Shown piece after piece: positions 53,046-61,639 of a stretch of DNA of 64,000 nt. Position 1 is the stretch's first letter. The number at the start of each line of letters is the position of its first letter. This DNA comes from Paenibacillus taichungensis. Its GTDB lineage: Bacteria > Bacillota > Bacilli > Paenibacillales > Paenibacillaceae. A program made the position numbers and the translations under genes. The notes under the pieces were generated by a model, which did not search any database, was not told the DNA's origin, and saw nothing but the letters and a program-made list of their open reading frames with translations. The DNA is taken from assembly GCF_013359905.1 (NCBI RefSeq), contig NZ_JABMCC010000104.1, positions 62,001 through 126,000 on the forward strand, written 5' to 3'.

Positions 53046-54146
53046 TTATTTAGGGCTGTTACCTGATATTCGAGGTTGTCCCTTTCGCATCTCTCCAGGT
53101 GAAACCCCGAAGTGTTTCTTGAACACCCGGTAAAAGTACGATACATCCTCATACCCCGTCATCTCGGCAATATGTTTGAATGGAATCTGATCATCGAGCA
53201 CCCATTCCTTGGCTCTTGCCATGCGTAACTGGACAATATAGTCGGTCACATTCACGTTATATTCTTTTTTGAACACCTTGCTGAGATATTCTTTGCTGAC
53301 AAAAAAGATCTGAGCAAGCTGCTCCAGCGTAATCATCTCCATGCAGTGCTGCTCGATGTATTGCTTCACCTCATCCAGGTTCAGCTTGTTCTTGAATTTG
53401 CGCTGCGCAATCAGCTGCTCCAACGAAGTATAATAAGGCGCTGATATCCAGTCCACTGCTGATGTGATGGACGCCAGAGCAGTTGGCGGCGGGAGTACAG
53501 CTGCTACAGGTTGCTCGCATAAGCCGTTGGAAACACAAAGCTCGCCCAGCAGCGTCTGCAATTCATATGCGATCCGCCCCAGCTGTTGCGGTCTTCGGAT
53601 ATCACTGGTATCAAGTCGGTGCTCCAGCTGCCCGAACAGCTCATGCAATCCCTGAACGTTCAAGTCGTTAAAACGTAGGCGTGCCTGCTGCTGGAACAAC
53701 GAGAACTCGCCAGAAAAAGCGGAAGGATAAGGTTCCCATGACTCCGGCCCGGACTCGGTCTTTTCCAATTCACGTTTACACTTGGCCAGAACGTTATTCA
53801 ATTCATCGGGATTTACCGGCTTGAGCAGATAATCAGCGGCACGGTGACGAATCGCATGTTTCGCATAATTGAAATCATCATATCCACTAACCACAATCAC
53901 TTTGATATGCGGATATTGTGCACTTAGCGTCTGAAGCAGCTCCACCCCGTCTTTACCCGGCATACGCATGTCTGTAATGATAATATGGGGCTGATGCTGC
54001 TCGACCAACCGGATCGCCTCTCCGCCATCCTCTGCCTCACCTGTTACCACCATGCCAAGCTCATCCCACGTGCCCAAATTGCGCAAAATATCTCTGTTCC
54101 ATGGCTCATCGTCCACTAATAGCACTCTATAATGATCTTTGTTCAC
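53046..54146 (-). CDS. YesN-type response regulator (receiver + AraC HTH)
   Basis: A 366-aa regulator: receiver domain 1-125 with acidic pair D12-D13, phospho-acceptor D59 in ITDMRMPG and Lys in LLKPVNPDE; a linker; C-terminal AraC-type double helix-turn-helix (LDEVKQYIEQHC..MITLEQLAQIF, then FKHIAEMTGYEDVSYFYRVFKKHFGVSPGE in parts). It should activate the sugar-uptake genes downstream. GTG at 54146 has AGGAGG nine bases upstream and overlaps the kinase stop (GTGA); the longer frame lies inside the kinase gene. Confidence 0.9.
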   Translation of the reverse strand: MNKDHYRVLLVDDEPWNRDILRNLGTWDELGMVVTGEAEDGGEAIRLVEQHQPHIIITDMRMPGKDGVELLQTLSAQYPHIKVIVVSGYDDFNYAKHAIRHRAADYLLKPVNPDELNNVLAKCKRELEKTESGPESWEPYPSAFSGEFSLFQQQARLRFNDLNVQGLHELFGQLEHRLDTSDIRRPQQLGRIAYELQTLLGELCVSNGLCEQPVAAVLPPPTALASITSAVDWISAPYYTSLEQLIAQRKFKNKLNLDEVKQYIEQHCMEMITLEQLAQIFFVSKEYLSKVFKKEYNVNVTDYIVQLRMARAKEWVLDDQIPFKHIAEMTGYEDVSYFYRVFKKHFGVSPGEMRKGQPRISGNSPK

Positions 54147-55933
54147 GTGATCTCGCCTCCTGTATGGCAAGGAATTCGAACAGTGACACTCGTTCCCTGT
54201 CCTTCCCCACTCTCCATGTTCATACCGTATGCAGGCCCAAAGTGCATCACGATGCGTGATGCGGCATTGACCAGGCCAATGCTGGTGCTCGAGCTCCATA
54301 CTCTGTCTCCTTGCTGGGACAGCTTGGACAGTCTCGATTGCATCTCGGCCAACCTTTCTTGATCCATGCCCACCCCATTATCGGAAATGCGGATGGTTAC
54401 CTCATGATCTAGCCGGACAACTTGAATGTTCAATTTCCACTCTCCCTGCTTTTTCTCCAGACCATGGACAAATGCATTCTCCACAATCGGTTGCAGGGAC
54501 AACTTCGGAATGTAGCAGTCACTGAGCCCGCCTTCAATCTCCAGTTTATATTCAAGTCTGCTTCCAAAACGCTGCTTCTGGATGAGCATATAATGCTCCA
54601 GTTGGTCCAATTCGGACTGCAATGGCACGAGACCATCCGGCGCTCTGACAATATAACGGAACATCTCACTCAATGCACGAATAACTTTGTAACTGTCTGC
54701 CGGCTTCTGTGAGTACACCATACCTCCGATCATCTGCAACGTATTTTGCAGAAAATGCGGATGAATCTGAGACTGAAGCGCTTTGAGCTCGGCCGTCTGT
54801 TTCTCCAGATTCATGAGGTAGTTATCCCGGATATGCTCCCGAATGCGACTTGCCATACCATGCAGATTTTTCTCCAGCAGGCCAATCTCATCCACCCGAC
54901 CACTGCGGACCACTTCCTTGTCCTTGATCAACTGGATTCCTTTCATGGAATTCGCCAGTCTGACAATCGGTTTAGATGTTCGCCAAGCCACAAATGCTGC
55001 CAACAACACCGAAACCACGGTAGCCAGCCCACCTACAACAAGACCATATTTCATCGTTTCCAGTGCACTCTCATTGATAACATGGGAAGGAACAATTTTG
55101 ATCAGACGCATCCCTGACGGATCAATGGCATGATAGAATACATATTCCTTGGCTGTTCGAATGAAACCGGAACTGTCCTTCGTAGCTGCAAGCTTTTCCA
55201 GTGCCTCTGCTGAAGGCTGTATCTCCTTGTTTGGCTGATAAACCGGGCTTCCTGTACTATCCGCGATGTACACCGCATAATCGCCCCGGCTGTCCAGCAA
55301 TTCCAGCGTTTGATTGAATTCGGCCCACTTGACTTCCAGACTGATTGCGCCGATCTGCGCCTGATCCTCAAAACGGTTCATGCTGCGGGTCATATGAAAC
55401 TTTTCCGGATCATTCGAATCATTAATAATCGTAAAGTCCTTATGCTGCTCAAAAAGTTCATGGTATGCCGCAGGAATGTCCGGGACCGATCGAATTCGGC
55501 TTTCCATTGAGTTGAAGGTGAACAGCGTGTCCAGTTCCTTCAGGTATAATTCCACGCCAAATACATAGTTACCAGCTGAATAATATACACTGTTCAGCAT
55601 GTTGAACATAGCCTTCTGCTCATCGAATCGACTGGCAGCTGGAGCATCCTGATTCAATGCCAGATACTGATGCAACTCATCACTGATCTGAATGGAATAG
55701 ATGAGATTGTTCATCCGCGCGAATTGTTCACCCAAATAGATGGAGGCCCAATTCATATTCGCACGGTTGGTCTCCATGACCTCTTCTTCCATGGAAGAAC
55801 GGGTATTTTCGGCTGCTACAACTGTCATGGCAATTACGGGCAGAATGGCCAGAAACGTCATGGTGAGGATTAATTTGTTGCGAATGCTGCGTTTGAACGG
55901 ATCAGTAAGCTTCCGATATAATTCGGTAAACAC
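54143..55933 (-). CDS. YesM-type sensor histidine kinase
   Basis: A 596-aa membrane kinase: TM1 about 20-40, a large extracellular Cache-like sensor (41-295), TM2 about 296-316, HAMP (318-370), His-kinase domain with phospho-acceptor H391 in SQIHPHFLQN and an ATPase domain with IVENAFVHGLE and ISDNGVGMD. These kinases sense extracellular sugars or the loaded binding protein. GTG start at 55933 after AGGAG. Its gene is coupled to the response regulator. Confidence 0.9.
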   Translation of the reverse strand: MFTELYRKLTDPFKRSIRNKLILTMTFLAILPVIAMTVVAAENTRSSMEEEVMETNRANMNWASIYLGEQFARMNNLIYSIQISDELHQYLALNQDAPAASRFDEQKAMFNMLNSVYYSAGNYVFGVELYLKELDTLFTFNSMESRIRSVPDIPAAYHELFEQHKDFTIINDSNDPEKFHMTRSMNRFEDQAQIGAISLEVKWAEFNQTLELLDSRGDYAVYIADSTGSPVYQPNKEIQPSAEALEKLAATKDSSGFIRTAKEYVFYHAIDPSGMRLIKIVPSHVINESALETMKYGLVVGGLATVVSVLLAAFVAWRTSKPIVRLANSMKGIQLIKDKEVVRSGRVDEIGLLEKNLHGMASRIREHIRDNYLMNLEKQTAELKALQSQIHPHFLQNTLQMIGGMVYSQKPADSYKVIRALSEMFRYIVRAPDGLVPLQSELDQLEHYMLIQKQRFGSRLEYKLEIEGGLSDCYIPKLSLQPIVENAFVHGLEKKQGEWKLNIQVVRLDHEVTIRISDNGVGMDQERLAEMQSRLSKLSQQGDRVWSSSTSIGLVNAASRIVMHFGPAYGMNMESGEGQGTSVTVRIPCHTGGEIT

Positions 55934-55960
55934 GAGGCATCCACTCCTGAGCTATGAGCT

Positions 55961-55999
55961 AAAATAAGATAAACGCCCCAGCATGAAGCCGAGGGCGCT
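55961..55999 (-). terminator. Weak hairpin between GH42 gene and kinase gene
   Basis: On the minus strand CGCCCTCGGC pairs imperfectly with GCTGGGGCG, followed by a broken U-rich tract. It lies after the GH42 stop but also downstream of the kinase promoter, so it may be an attenuator rather than a full terminator. Confidence 0.4.
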
Positions 56000-56016
56000 T
56001 TGGTCTTGGTATTCTT

Positions 56017-56045
56017 TTTATAATCATTGAAAACAGACTTGTCAA
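56017..56045 (-). promoter_or_regulatory. Promoter of the kinase/regulator genes
   Basis: Minus strand: perfect -35 TTGACA (56040-56045), 17-base spacer, -10 TATAAA (56017-56022), about 85 bases before the GTG start. Confidence 0.75.
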
Positions 56046-56063
56046 TTCATTTATGATTTCCCA

Positions 56064-58067
56064 TTATTGCTCAATAATGCAGAACCCCCATGGTTCAAGC
56101 ACCATAGTCTGCTCTCCGGACACCGCTGTTCCTGCCAAAAGTTCCGTTCCGTCCCCGTAAGCATTTATGAACGAAGTCGCCTGATCGGAGTAGTTAAAGA
56201 AATACCGAATCGTCTTCCCTTGATCATTCACTCCGTTCTTAACGATAATTGGAAAAGCCAATTCCTGATCGGTTCCCCACAGTCCGGCTTCCTTCATGAC
56301 ACGCTCCAACACGTTGCGGATCACCGCGGAGCTGGTATAACATCCAACGTACGTTGCTTTGCCCTTGCCATAGGCATTCTGGGTAATTGCAGCATATTCT
56401 CCCCAGTGAGGGTGATCATACCAGGCCAGCACTTCTGCAGTTGTTGGTGTAATCAGTTCCATCCAGGTGTGAATCTGATTCTGTTCCTCTCCAACCTCGA
56501 ACGGATCATCTCGAAGCGACACATTTTTCGGCTCAACGAACAGGTTGTAACTGATGCCACAAGCCTCACTGATCAGTCCAGGCTGGCGGGTAGAGCGGAC
56601 CTTAATATGCTCATTGGCGAATCCGCTCTTGAAGGAGTAAACGACATGCCCACCATCCTGTACAAATTGGTTCAGCCTCTCAAGCAAGGCATCAGAAGCT
56701 GCGTACAAAGCAGGCACAACAATCACATCATAGCCTTCATAACTCTCCACGGACGGATCAATCAGATCACAGCCAATATTCATTTTGTATAATTCGTCAT
56801 ACATCCAGCGGATAACGTCGTTGTATTTTTTGTCACTCGTAAAATTAAATCCGAACCACTTGATCGACGTCAACGCCTCATTGCTGAACAGCACGGCTAC
56901 CCGATTCGTTTTCTTCAAATTCACCAGTTGCGGGCTAAGTCTGGCAAAATCCCGGCCTATCGTTTTGGCCTCGTTGTACACTGGATTGGGTTCAAAATCA
57001 TGGCTCAGCAATCCTTTCCAATACGTCTCGAACGAATTATGCAAGGAATGCCAGTGCCAGTAAGCAACCATGTTTGCTCCCGAGGCCAGGTGGCTAAACG
57101 CCTGAAGGCGAAGCTGTCCCGGATAGGGAACCCAATGCCAGAAAGCCTGCGCTTCCGTCTCCAGTACAAGATAGTTCGATTGTTTGGTGGAACGTGCCAC
57201 GTCACCGCCGAATGAAATCTCAATGCCGGTCAGATCATCCTGCGACGGATGGTAGATGTCCACACTAGTGATATCAAAAGGTTTGGATGCGGCAAAATGG
57301 TCCACATCCCCCTGAATGCCGTACGAGTATCCACGCCAGTCGAAGTCAAAGTTCTGGGTGACAAACTGACCTTCCTGTTTGTACTCATTTACAATTCCGA
57401 CCTGCCACGCCAGAAAGTTGGTTACCAGTTGGCGCTGGAATTTGGCAAATTCAGCTCCCAGACTGCCATTGATTGTACCAACAACAGACGGGAAATCCTC
57501 CCAGCTATTGATACGGTTACTCCAATAGTCGAGACCAAATTCCTTGTTCAGATCATCCAATGAGCTGAACTTGTTACGCATATATTTGACGAATTGCAAT
57601 TGTACATTATCTCCGGCAGTGTTGTAATGCTTCGTTTCGTTATCCGTCTGATAGCCAATCACGGCAGGGTGTTTGCTGACACGGGAGATCAGCTTGCGAA
57701 TGATGCGTTCCGCGTAGAACAGATACGTTGGATGTGTGATATCCATGATCTGCCGTGCTCCATATTTTCCCGTTCCCTGTGCCGTTGTTGCCAGAACATC
57801 CGGGTGCTCCTTGACCATCCACGTCGGAACGGCATACGTAGGTGTACCCACAATAACCTGAATGCCCGCTGCATGCATGGCATCCAGTACACGATCTACT
57901 GAGGAGAAGTCGAATACGCCATTCTGTGGTTCATGCGTACTCCAGGTTGATTCCGCAATCCGCACCACGTTGATGCCTGCATCTTTCATCATCTGAATAT
58001 CCTTGTCCAATCGCTCATAAGGCATATATTCGTCATAGTAGGCTACCCCGTACAATAACTTGTCCAT
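56064..58067 (-). CDS. Beta-galactosidase, glycoside hydrolase family 42
   Basis: A 667-aa cytoplasmic retaining beta-galactosidase (no signal peptide). The (beta/alpha)8 barrel starts GVAYYDEYMPYERL; acid/base Glu is E144 in GYQTDNETKHY and the nucleophile is probably E303 in YLVLETEAQAFWHW. The trimerisation domain VVPALYAASD... follows and the end is MVLEPWGFCIIEQ. It would hydrolyse the beta-galactosides imported by the downstream ABC system. ATG at 58067 follows AAGGGGA. Confidence 0.93.
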   Translation of the reverse strand: MDKLLYGVAYYDEYMPYERLDKDIQMMKDAGINVVRIAESTWSTHEPQNGVFDFSSVDRVLDAMHAAGIQVIVGTPTYAVPTWMVKEHPDVLATTAQGTGKYGARQIMDITHPTYLFYAERIIRKLISRVSKHPAVIGYQTDNETKHYNTAGDNVQLQFVKYMRNKFSSLDDLNKEFGLDYWSNRINSWEDFPSVVGTINGSLGAEFAKFQRQLVTNFLAWQVGIVNEYKQEGQFVTQNFDFDWRGYSYGIQGDVDHFAASKPFDITSVDIYHPSQDDLTGIEISFGGDVARSTKQSNYLVLETEAQAFWHWVPYPGQLRLQAFSHLASGANMVAYWHWHSLHNSFETYWKGLLSHDFEPNPVYNEAKTIGRDFARLSPQLVNLKKTNRVAVLFSNEALTSIKWFGFNFTSDKKYNDVIRWMYDELYKMNIGCDLIDPSVESYEGYDVIVVPALYAASDALLERLNQFVQDGGHVVYSFKSGFANEHIKVRSTRQPGLISEACGISYNLFVEPKNVSLRDDPFEVGEEQNQIHTWMELITPTTAEVLAWYDHPHWGEYAAITQNAYGKGKATYVGCYTSSAVIRNVLERVMKEAGLWGTDQELAFPIIVKNGVNDQGKTIRYFFNYSDQATSFINAYGDGTELLAGTAVSGEQTMVLEPWGFCIIEQ

Positions 58068-58141
58068 GTTAAAATCCCCTTTTCATCCGGAAGTATGAAG
58101 CTCTTGGCATTTATACAAAATGAAATGATGCAATTGAAAAA

Positions 58142-58155
58142 TGATAACGTTTACA
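58142..58155. promoter_or_regulatory. cre site upstream of the GH42 gene
   Basis: TGATAACGTTTACA matches the catabolite responsive element pattern TGWNANCGNTNWCA at every position. It lies 75-88 bases before the beta-galactosidase start, just upstream of a minus-strand TATAAA, and about 160 bases before the divergent AraC gene. Confidence 0.65.
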
Positions 58156-58313
58156 TTATTATCTATTGAAGTACATCAGAGACTTAGCAATCTGTCGAAC
58201 GCTCTCCTGTTCTGCGATTTTCAATGTTGGCGTTAAACTGATTATAATGAAGTATACTATGCGTGCCGATTGTACAAGGCGAGTTGTTTTTACCCTTTTC
58301 CGAGGTGAATGTC

Positions 58314-59288
58314 ATGGATATCCGATCGCAGCTTCGAGAAATGCCACATCATACATTGGCTCACTGGTTGCCTATTATCGACTGTAACATTAAATTCTAT
58401 GGAGCGCACAGCCAACAAGTTCCATACGGTTGGGCGATGCCGGAAGAATGCCATCCGGGCTTTGAAATTATGCTGATTATAAAGGGGACTCAGGAGAGTG
58501 TAATTCACGGGTATACCTATACGGTTGAGGAAGGTTCGATTCTGCTGATTCCACCAGGATTCAAACATACAAACCAATGTGTATCATCAGAGGGCATGAC
58601 ATATTTCAGTGCTCATTTCAATGTAGATGATCCCGTATTTACCCTGAAGCTGATGTCACATCACAGCCGAATCTATGAGGCAGGCACCACAGATAACATG
58701 CAAATGCGCCCTGTCCTGGAGAACTGGATGAACATGATCAGAACATCAGAGGCATACACTTCCACAGACAAATTTATCATGCAGGCACGCATGTTTGAAT
58801 TGTTTGCCCTGCTGTCCCAGGCAGCTGACCGTGAACCGCTGCCTACCCGATCTGATGCTTCGCCTAATGCTCCAGCTCCCGCAGCCATGCATTATGCAGG
58901 GGCCATCGCAGAAGCCATCAAACAGGCGTTCCATACGCAGCTCCGAATCAAAGAGGGCAATGTATCCACCGTCAAAGTGGAGCAGATCATATCCTCATTT
59001 GGTATCAGTCCGGGATATGGGCTGCAGATCTTCCGCAGGGTGTACGGACAATCTCCACGGGCCTATTTATCCAGCCTGAAGCTGCAGGAAGCCAAAGTGC
59101 TGATCGAACAGCCGCAGCTCTCTTTGGGGGAAATCGCATGGAAGCTGGGCTATACCCATCTGTCGCACTTCAGTCGGCAATTCAAGCGATGGACTGGCCA
59201 GAGTCCACTTCAATATCGTAACGCCGTTCAGGATCTATCCAACGAATCGGGTCCAGTGGACCAGAGTTGGGAGATCAAACCGGACTGA
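58314..59288 (+). CDS. AraC-family transcriptional regulator
   Basis: A 324-aa regulator with an N-terminal cupin-like sugar-sensing domain (HPGFEIMLIIKGTQES, LLIPPGFKHTN, about 40-105) and a C-terminal AraC double helix-turn-helix ending LGEIAWKLGYTHLSHFSRQFKRW. It is divergent from the GH42 gene and likely controls it in response to a galactoside. ATG at 58314 follows GAGGTGA; an earlier in-frame start at 58263 has no site. Confidence 0.88.
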   Translation: MDIRSQLREMPHHTLAHWLPIIDCNIKFYGAHSQQVPYGWAMPEECHPGFEIMLIIKGTQESVIHGYTYTVEEGSILLIPPGFKHTNQCVSSEGMTYFSAHFNVDDPVFTLKLMSHHSRIYEAGTTDNMQMRPVLENWMNMIRTSEAYTSTDKFIMQARMFELFALLSQAADREPLPTRSDASPNAPAPAAMHYAGAIAEAIKQAFHTQLRIKEGNVSTVKVEQIISSFGISPGYGLQIFRRVYGQSPRAYLSSLKLQEAKVLIEQPQLSLGEIAWKLGYTHLSHFSRQFKRWTGQSPLQYRNAVQDLSNESGPVDQSWEIKPD

Positions 59289-59329
59289 GAAAGGTATGAG
59301 ATAATGAATGAACTGATGGGCTGGCCGGA

Positions 59330-59935
59330 TTATCGGTTACGAATATGCTCGTACTCTTCCGGGGTATTCATATTACTAAGCTGAATGGCCACATCGTGGA
59401 CACCAGCGCTTTCCAACTCATCGACGTCGACATATCGGCAGCCGATCTCTTCAAGCCATTGGGTTACTTTCAATTTATTATCTATTAAGCGCTGTTCAAG
59501 TTGGGGAAGAACACGTCTATGATATGCACCTGCAAGCGGATGAACATGCCCTGCCAGTCGCGGAACGATCGCGTGATGCTCTTGACCTGATTCGACGAGC
59601 CACTTCATACCTTTGAAAAAGGATGGCTCTAGCAGTGGCATATCACAGGCGCAGATGAGGTTCCAGTCTGTTCCCGAGGCTCCCAGCGCGGCATGCAGCC
59701 CTGCGAGCGGCCCTTTTCCGGGGTAATCATCCTGAACGCAGTCGTAGGGCAATGCGTTGTATGCAGCTGTGTTGGTTCCTGCGGAAACGATAATACCATT
59801 CACAGCTGGTGCCATCGCTTGGATGACCTGCTCCAGCACGCTGTAACCATTCCATTCCAACAATGCCTTATTAGAACCCATACGGCGGGATAAACCTCCA
59901 GCCAATATAATACCTGTCCATTCCATCGTGCTCAC
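59330..59935 (-). CDS. mobA: Molybdenum cofactor guanylyltransferase MobA
   Basis: A 201-aa nucleotidyltransferase transferring GMP from GTP to molybdopterin. The signature LAGGLSRRMGSNKALLEWNG is at residues 11-30 and the metal-binding CACDMPLL about 95-102. Start GTG at 59935 with GAGGAGG six bases upstream; ATG at 59926 is alternative. It stands alone, not with moaA. Confidence 0.92.
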   Translation of the reverse strand: MSTMEWTGIILAGGLSRRMGSNKALLEWNGYSVLEQVIQAMAPAVNGIIVSAGTNTAAYNALPYDCVQDDYPGKGPLAGLHAALGASGTDWNLICACDMPLLEPSFFKGMKWLVESGQEHHAIVPRLAGHVHPLAGAYHRRVLPQLEQRLIDNKLKVTQWLEEIGCRYVDVDELESAGVHDVAIQLSNMNTPEEYEHIRNR

Positions 59936-60031
59936 GGTAATCCTCCTCGTTCAATAAACTTATTCTATACATTGAATACCCTTTCAACAAATGATACATT
60001 GAAGAATATTATTCTGAAAGGAATGGCTCTA

Positions 60032-61249
60032 TTGGATAGATATGCACCCGGAAGAGGCAATCCCTCTTTGGTTTCGCTGAAACTATATAACTTTTTCATT
60101 TATGGAGCCATTTCAATCTTCGCCGGTTTTCTTCAGTTGTATTTGCAGGAAATCGGGATGACCAAATTGGAGATTGGCAGTCTGATGGCGATTGGTCCGT
60201 TTGTATCCTTGTTTGCTAATCCGTTCTGGGGCTTCTGGAGCGATAAATCACGCAATATTCGCATTATTCTGATGATGATGATGGGTGGCACCTTTGTGCT
60301 TGCTCAGGCCGTATTCTATGCGCCTACGTATGCCTGGATCTATGCAGCCATGATCTTTTTTTATTTTTTTCAAAGTCCGTTGTTTGCCCAAACCAACAGC
60401 CTGATTCTCGGTTATATCGATGGCACGAATCAGAAATTCGGTACGTTTCGGCTCTGGGGGTCGCTGGGTTGGGCTCTGACTGCTGCGGCTGCCGGACCGC
60501 TGATTGACCGCTTGGGAGCAGGCAGTGTATCGATTGTATTTGCCTTCATGATTGTCATTGCCTTTGTCTTTGCCTTGTTTCTACCTAGACAGCCGATCGC
60601 TTCAGATACACCTGTTGTGAGCTTTCGACGTTTCGGCAAGGTGATGTTCAATCCGTACTTTATGATCTTTATCGGGCTTGGGGTACTCGTTTCCGTACCC
60701 AACGCCATGAACAGTACATTTATGTCATTATACATCGTGGAAATGGGGGGCGATAAACAGATGGTTGGCTGGGCCATCTTCACATCATCCATCCTTGAAG
60801 TGGGTGTATTCTTGCTCCTGGACCGTTTTCTCAAACGCAAAATGGGCATGCTTCTCTCGTCGCTCATCCTGATCAGTCTGCTGTTCGCCATCCGCTGGCA
60901 GCTCATGGCCCTGGCGAACAATCCGTTAGAGATTGTGTTCATTCAGCTCATGCACTCCATTACGTTCGGCGGGTATTTCTATGTAGGGACTCAACTGACG
61001 ATGCTGTTCATTCCAAGGCCGTACCGTTCCTCTGGTCAGGCCGTGTATACGATGGCCTGGGGCGGCCTCTCTGGTGTCATTGCCGGTCTGTTCGGCGGCT
61101 GGCTGTTCCAGAGCTTTGGTGCTGAAGTGATGTATAACATCGGGGTATTCTTCTCCCTGATCGGTGCTGTTGGCTTTGCAATCATGTGGTTCTCGAACCG
61201 CCGCAACGGCTATCAGCCAACTGTGCTGACGGAAATGGGTGAAAGATAA
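60032..61249 (+). CDS. MFS transporter (LacY/PPP-like)
   Basis: A 405-aa major facilitator with twelve predicted membrane segments and the MFS loop NPFWGFWSDKSRN after TM2. The halves IFAGFLQLYLQEIGMTKLE and GSLGWALTAAAAGPLIDRLG resemble the nucleoside/phenylpropionate:H+ symporter branch; substrate unknown. The frame is open to 59972, but TTG at 60032 has AAAGGA nine bases upstream and gives MDRYAPGRG as the start. Confidence 0.83.
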   Translation: MDRYAPGRGNPSLVSLKLYNFFIYGAISIFAGFLQLYLQEIGMTKLEIGSLMAIGPFVSLFANPFWGFWSDKSRNIRIILMMMMGGTFVLAQAVFYAPTYAWIYAAMIFFYFFQSPLFAQTNSLILGYIDGTNQKFGTFRLWGSLGWALTAAAAGPLIDRLGAGSVSIVFAFMIVIAFVFALFLPRQPIASDTPVVSFRRFGKVMFNPYFMIFIGLGVLVSVPNAMNSTFMSLYIVEMGGDKQMVGWAIFTSSILEVGVFLLLDRFLKRKMGMLLSSLILISLLFAIRWQLMALANNPLEIVFIQLMHSITFGGYFYVGTQLTMLFIPRPYRSSGQAVYTMAWGGLSGVIAGLFGGWLFQSFGAEVMYNIGVFFSLIGAVGFAIMWFSNRRNGYQPTVLTEMGER

Positions 61250-61280
61250 TCTTTTGTTGGCAAAGGTTGAACCTTTCAAG

Positions 61281-61435
61281 ATTTACACTGGAGCACTACG
61301 AGGACAGAACAATCTTTCGATCGCTGTTATCCCCCGATTTTTTTGGATTCCCTTTTTCAAAGGGTAAAATCCAGGGATAAAGGCGAACGCTACGCTTCTC
61401 CAGCTTTATTCTGTCCTCTCCGTTATGGTGTAAAT
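61281..61435. repeat. 155-bp nested inverted-repeat element
   Basis: Four nested perfect stems: ATTTACAC/GTGTAAAT (61281-61288, 61428-61435), GAGGACAGAA/TTCTGTCCTC (61300-61309, 61409-61418), TTATCCC/GGGATAA (61327-61333, 61374-61380) and GGATTCCCTTT/AAAGGG..AATCC around 61345-61372. Transcribed from either strand it would form a long branched hairpin. It carries no reading frame. It looks like a dispersed structured element rather than a terminator. Confidence 0.7.
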
Positions 61436-61483
61436 AAAGTTCAAACAATCAAACAAAAGATTAAGAATAGTAGTAGTAAAAAG

Positions 61484-61524
61484 AAAGGCGTCTCCGTTGG
61501 CTTATTGCCCTGGAGACGCCTTTT
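61484..61524. terminator. Bidirectional terminator for MFS and glnS genes
   Basis: Perfect arms AAAGGCGTCTCC (61484-61495) and GGAGACGCCTTT (61512-61523), 16-base loop, T-rich on both strands. Confidence 0.9.
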
Positions 61525-61639
61525 ACGTTTATAGATTGAAGTTTATTGATTTAGGTTTACAGCTTTGGCGTATAACCCTAACTTGTTTTCTCACCCTAAA
61601 CCTCTAACTTTATCTATTGTTCTACCTCTATGCTTTACC

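Larger units (their letters stand above)
61250..61639. other. Intergenic region holding a large inverted-repeat element
   Basis: 390 bases between convergent genes. It contains the nested inverted-repeat element at 61281-61435 and the bidirectional terminator at 61484-61524. A 63-codon frame across it has no ribosome binding site. Confidence 0.6.
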
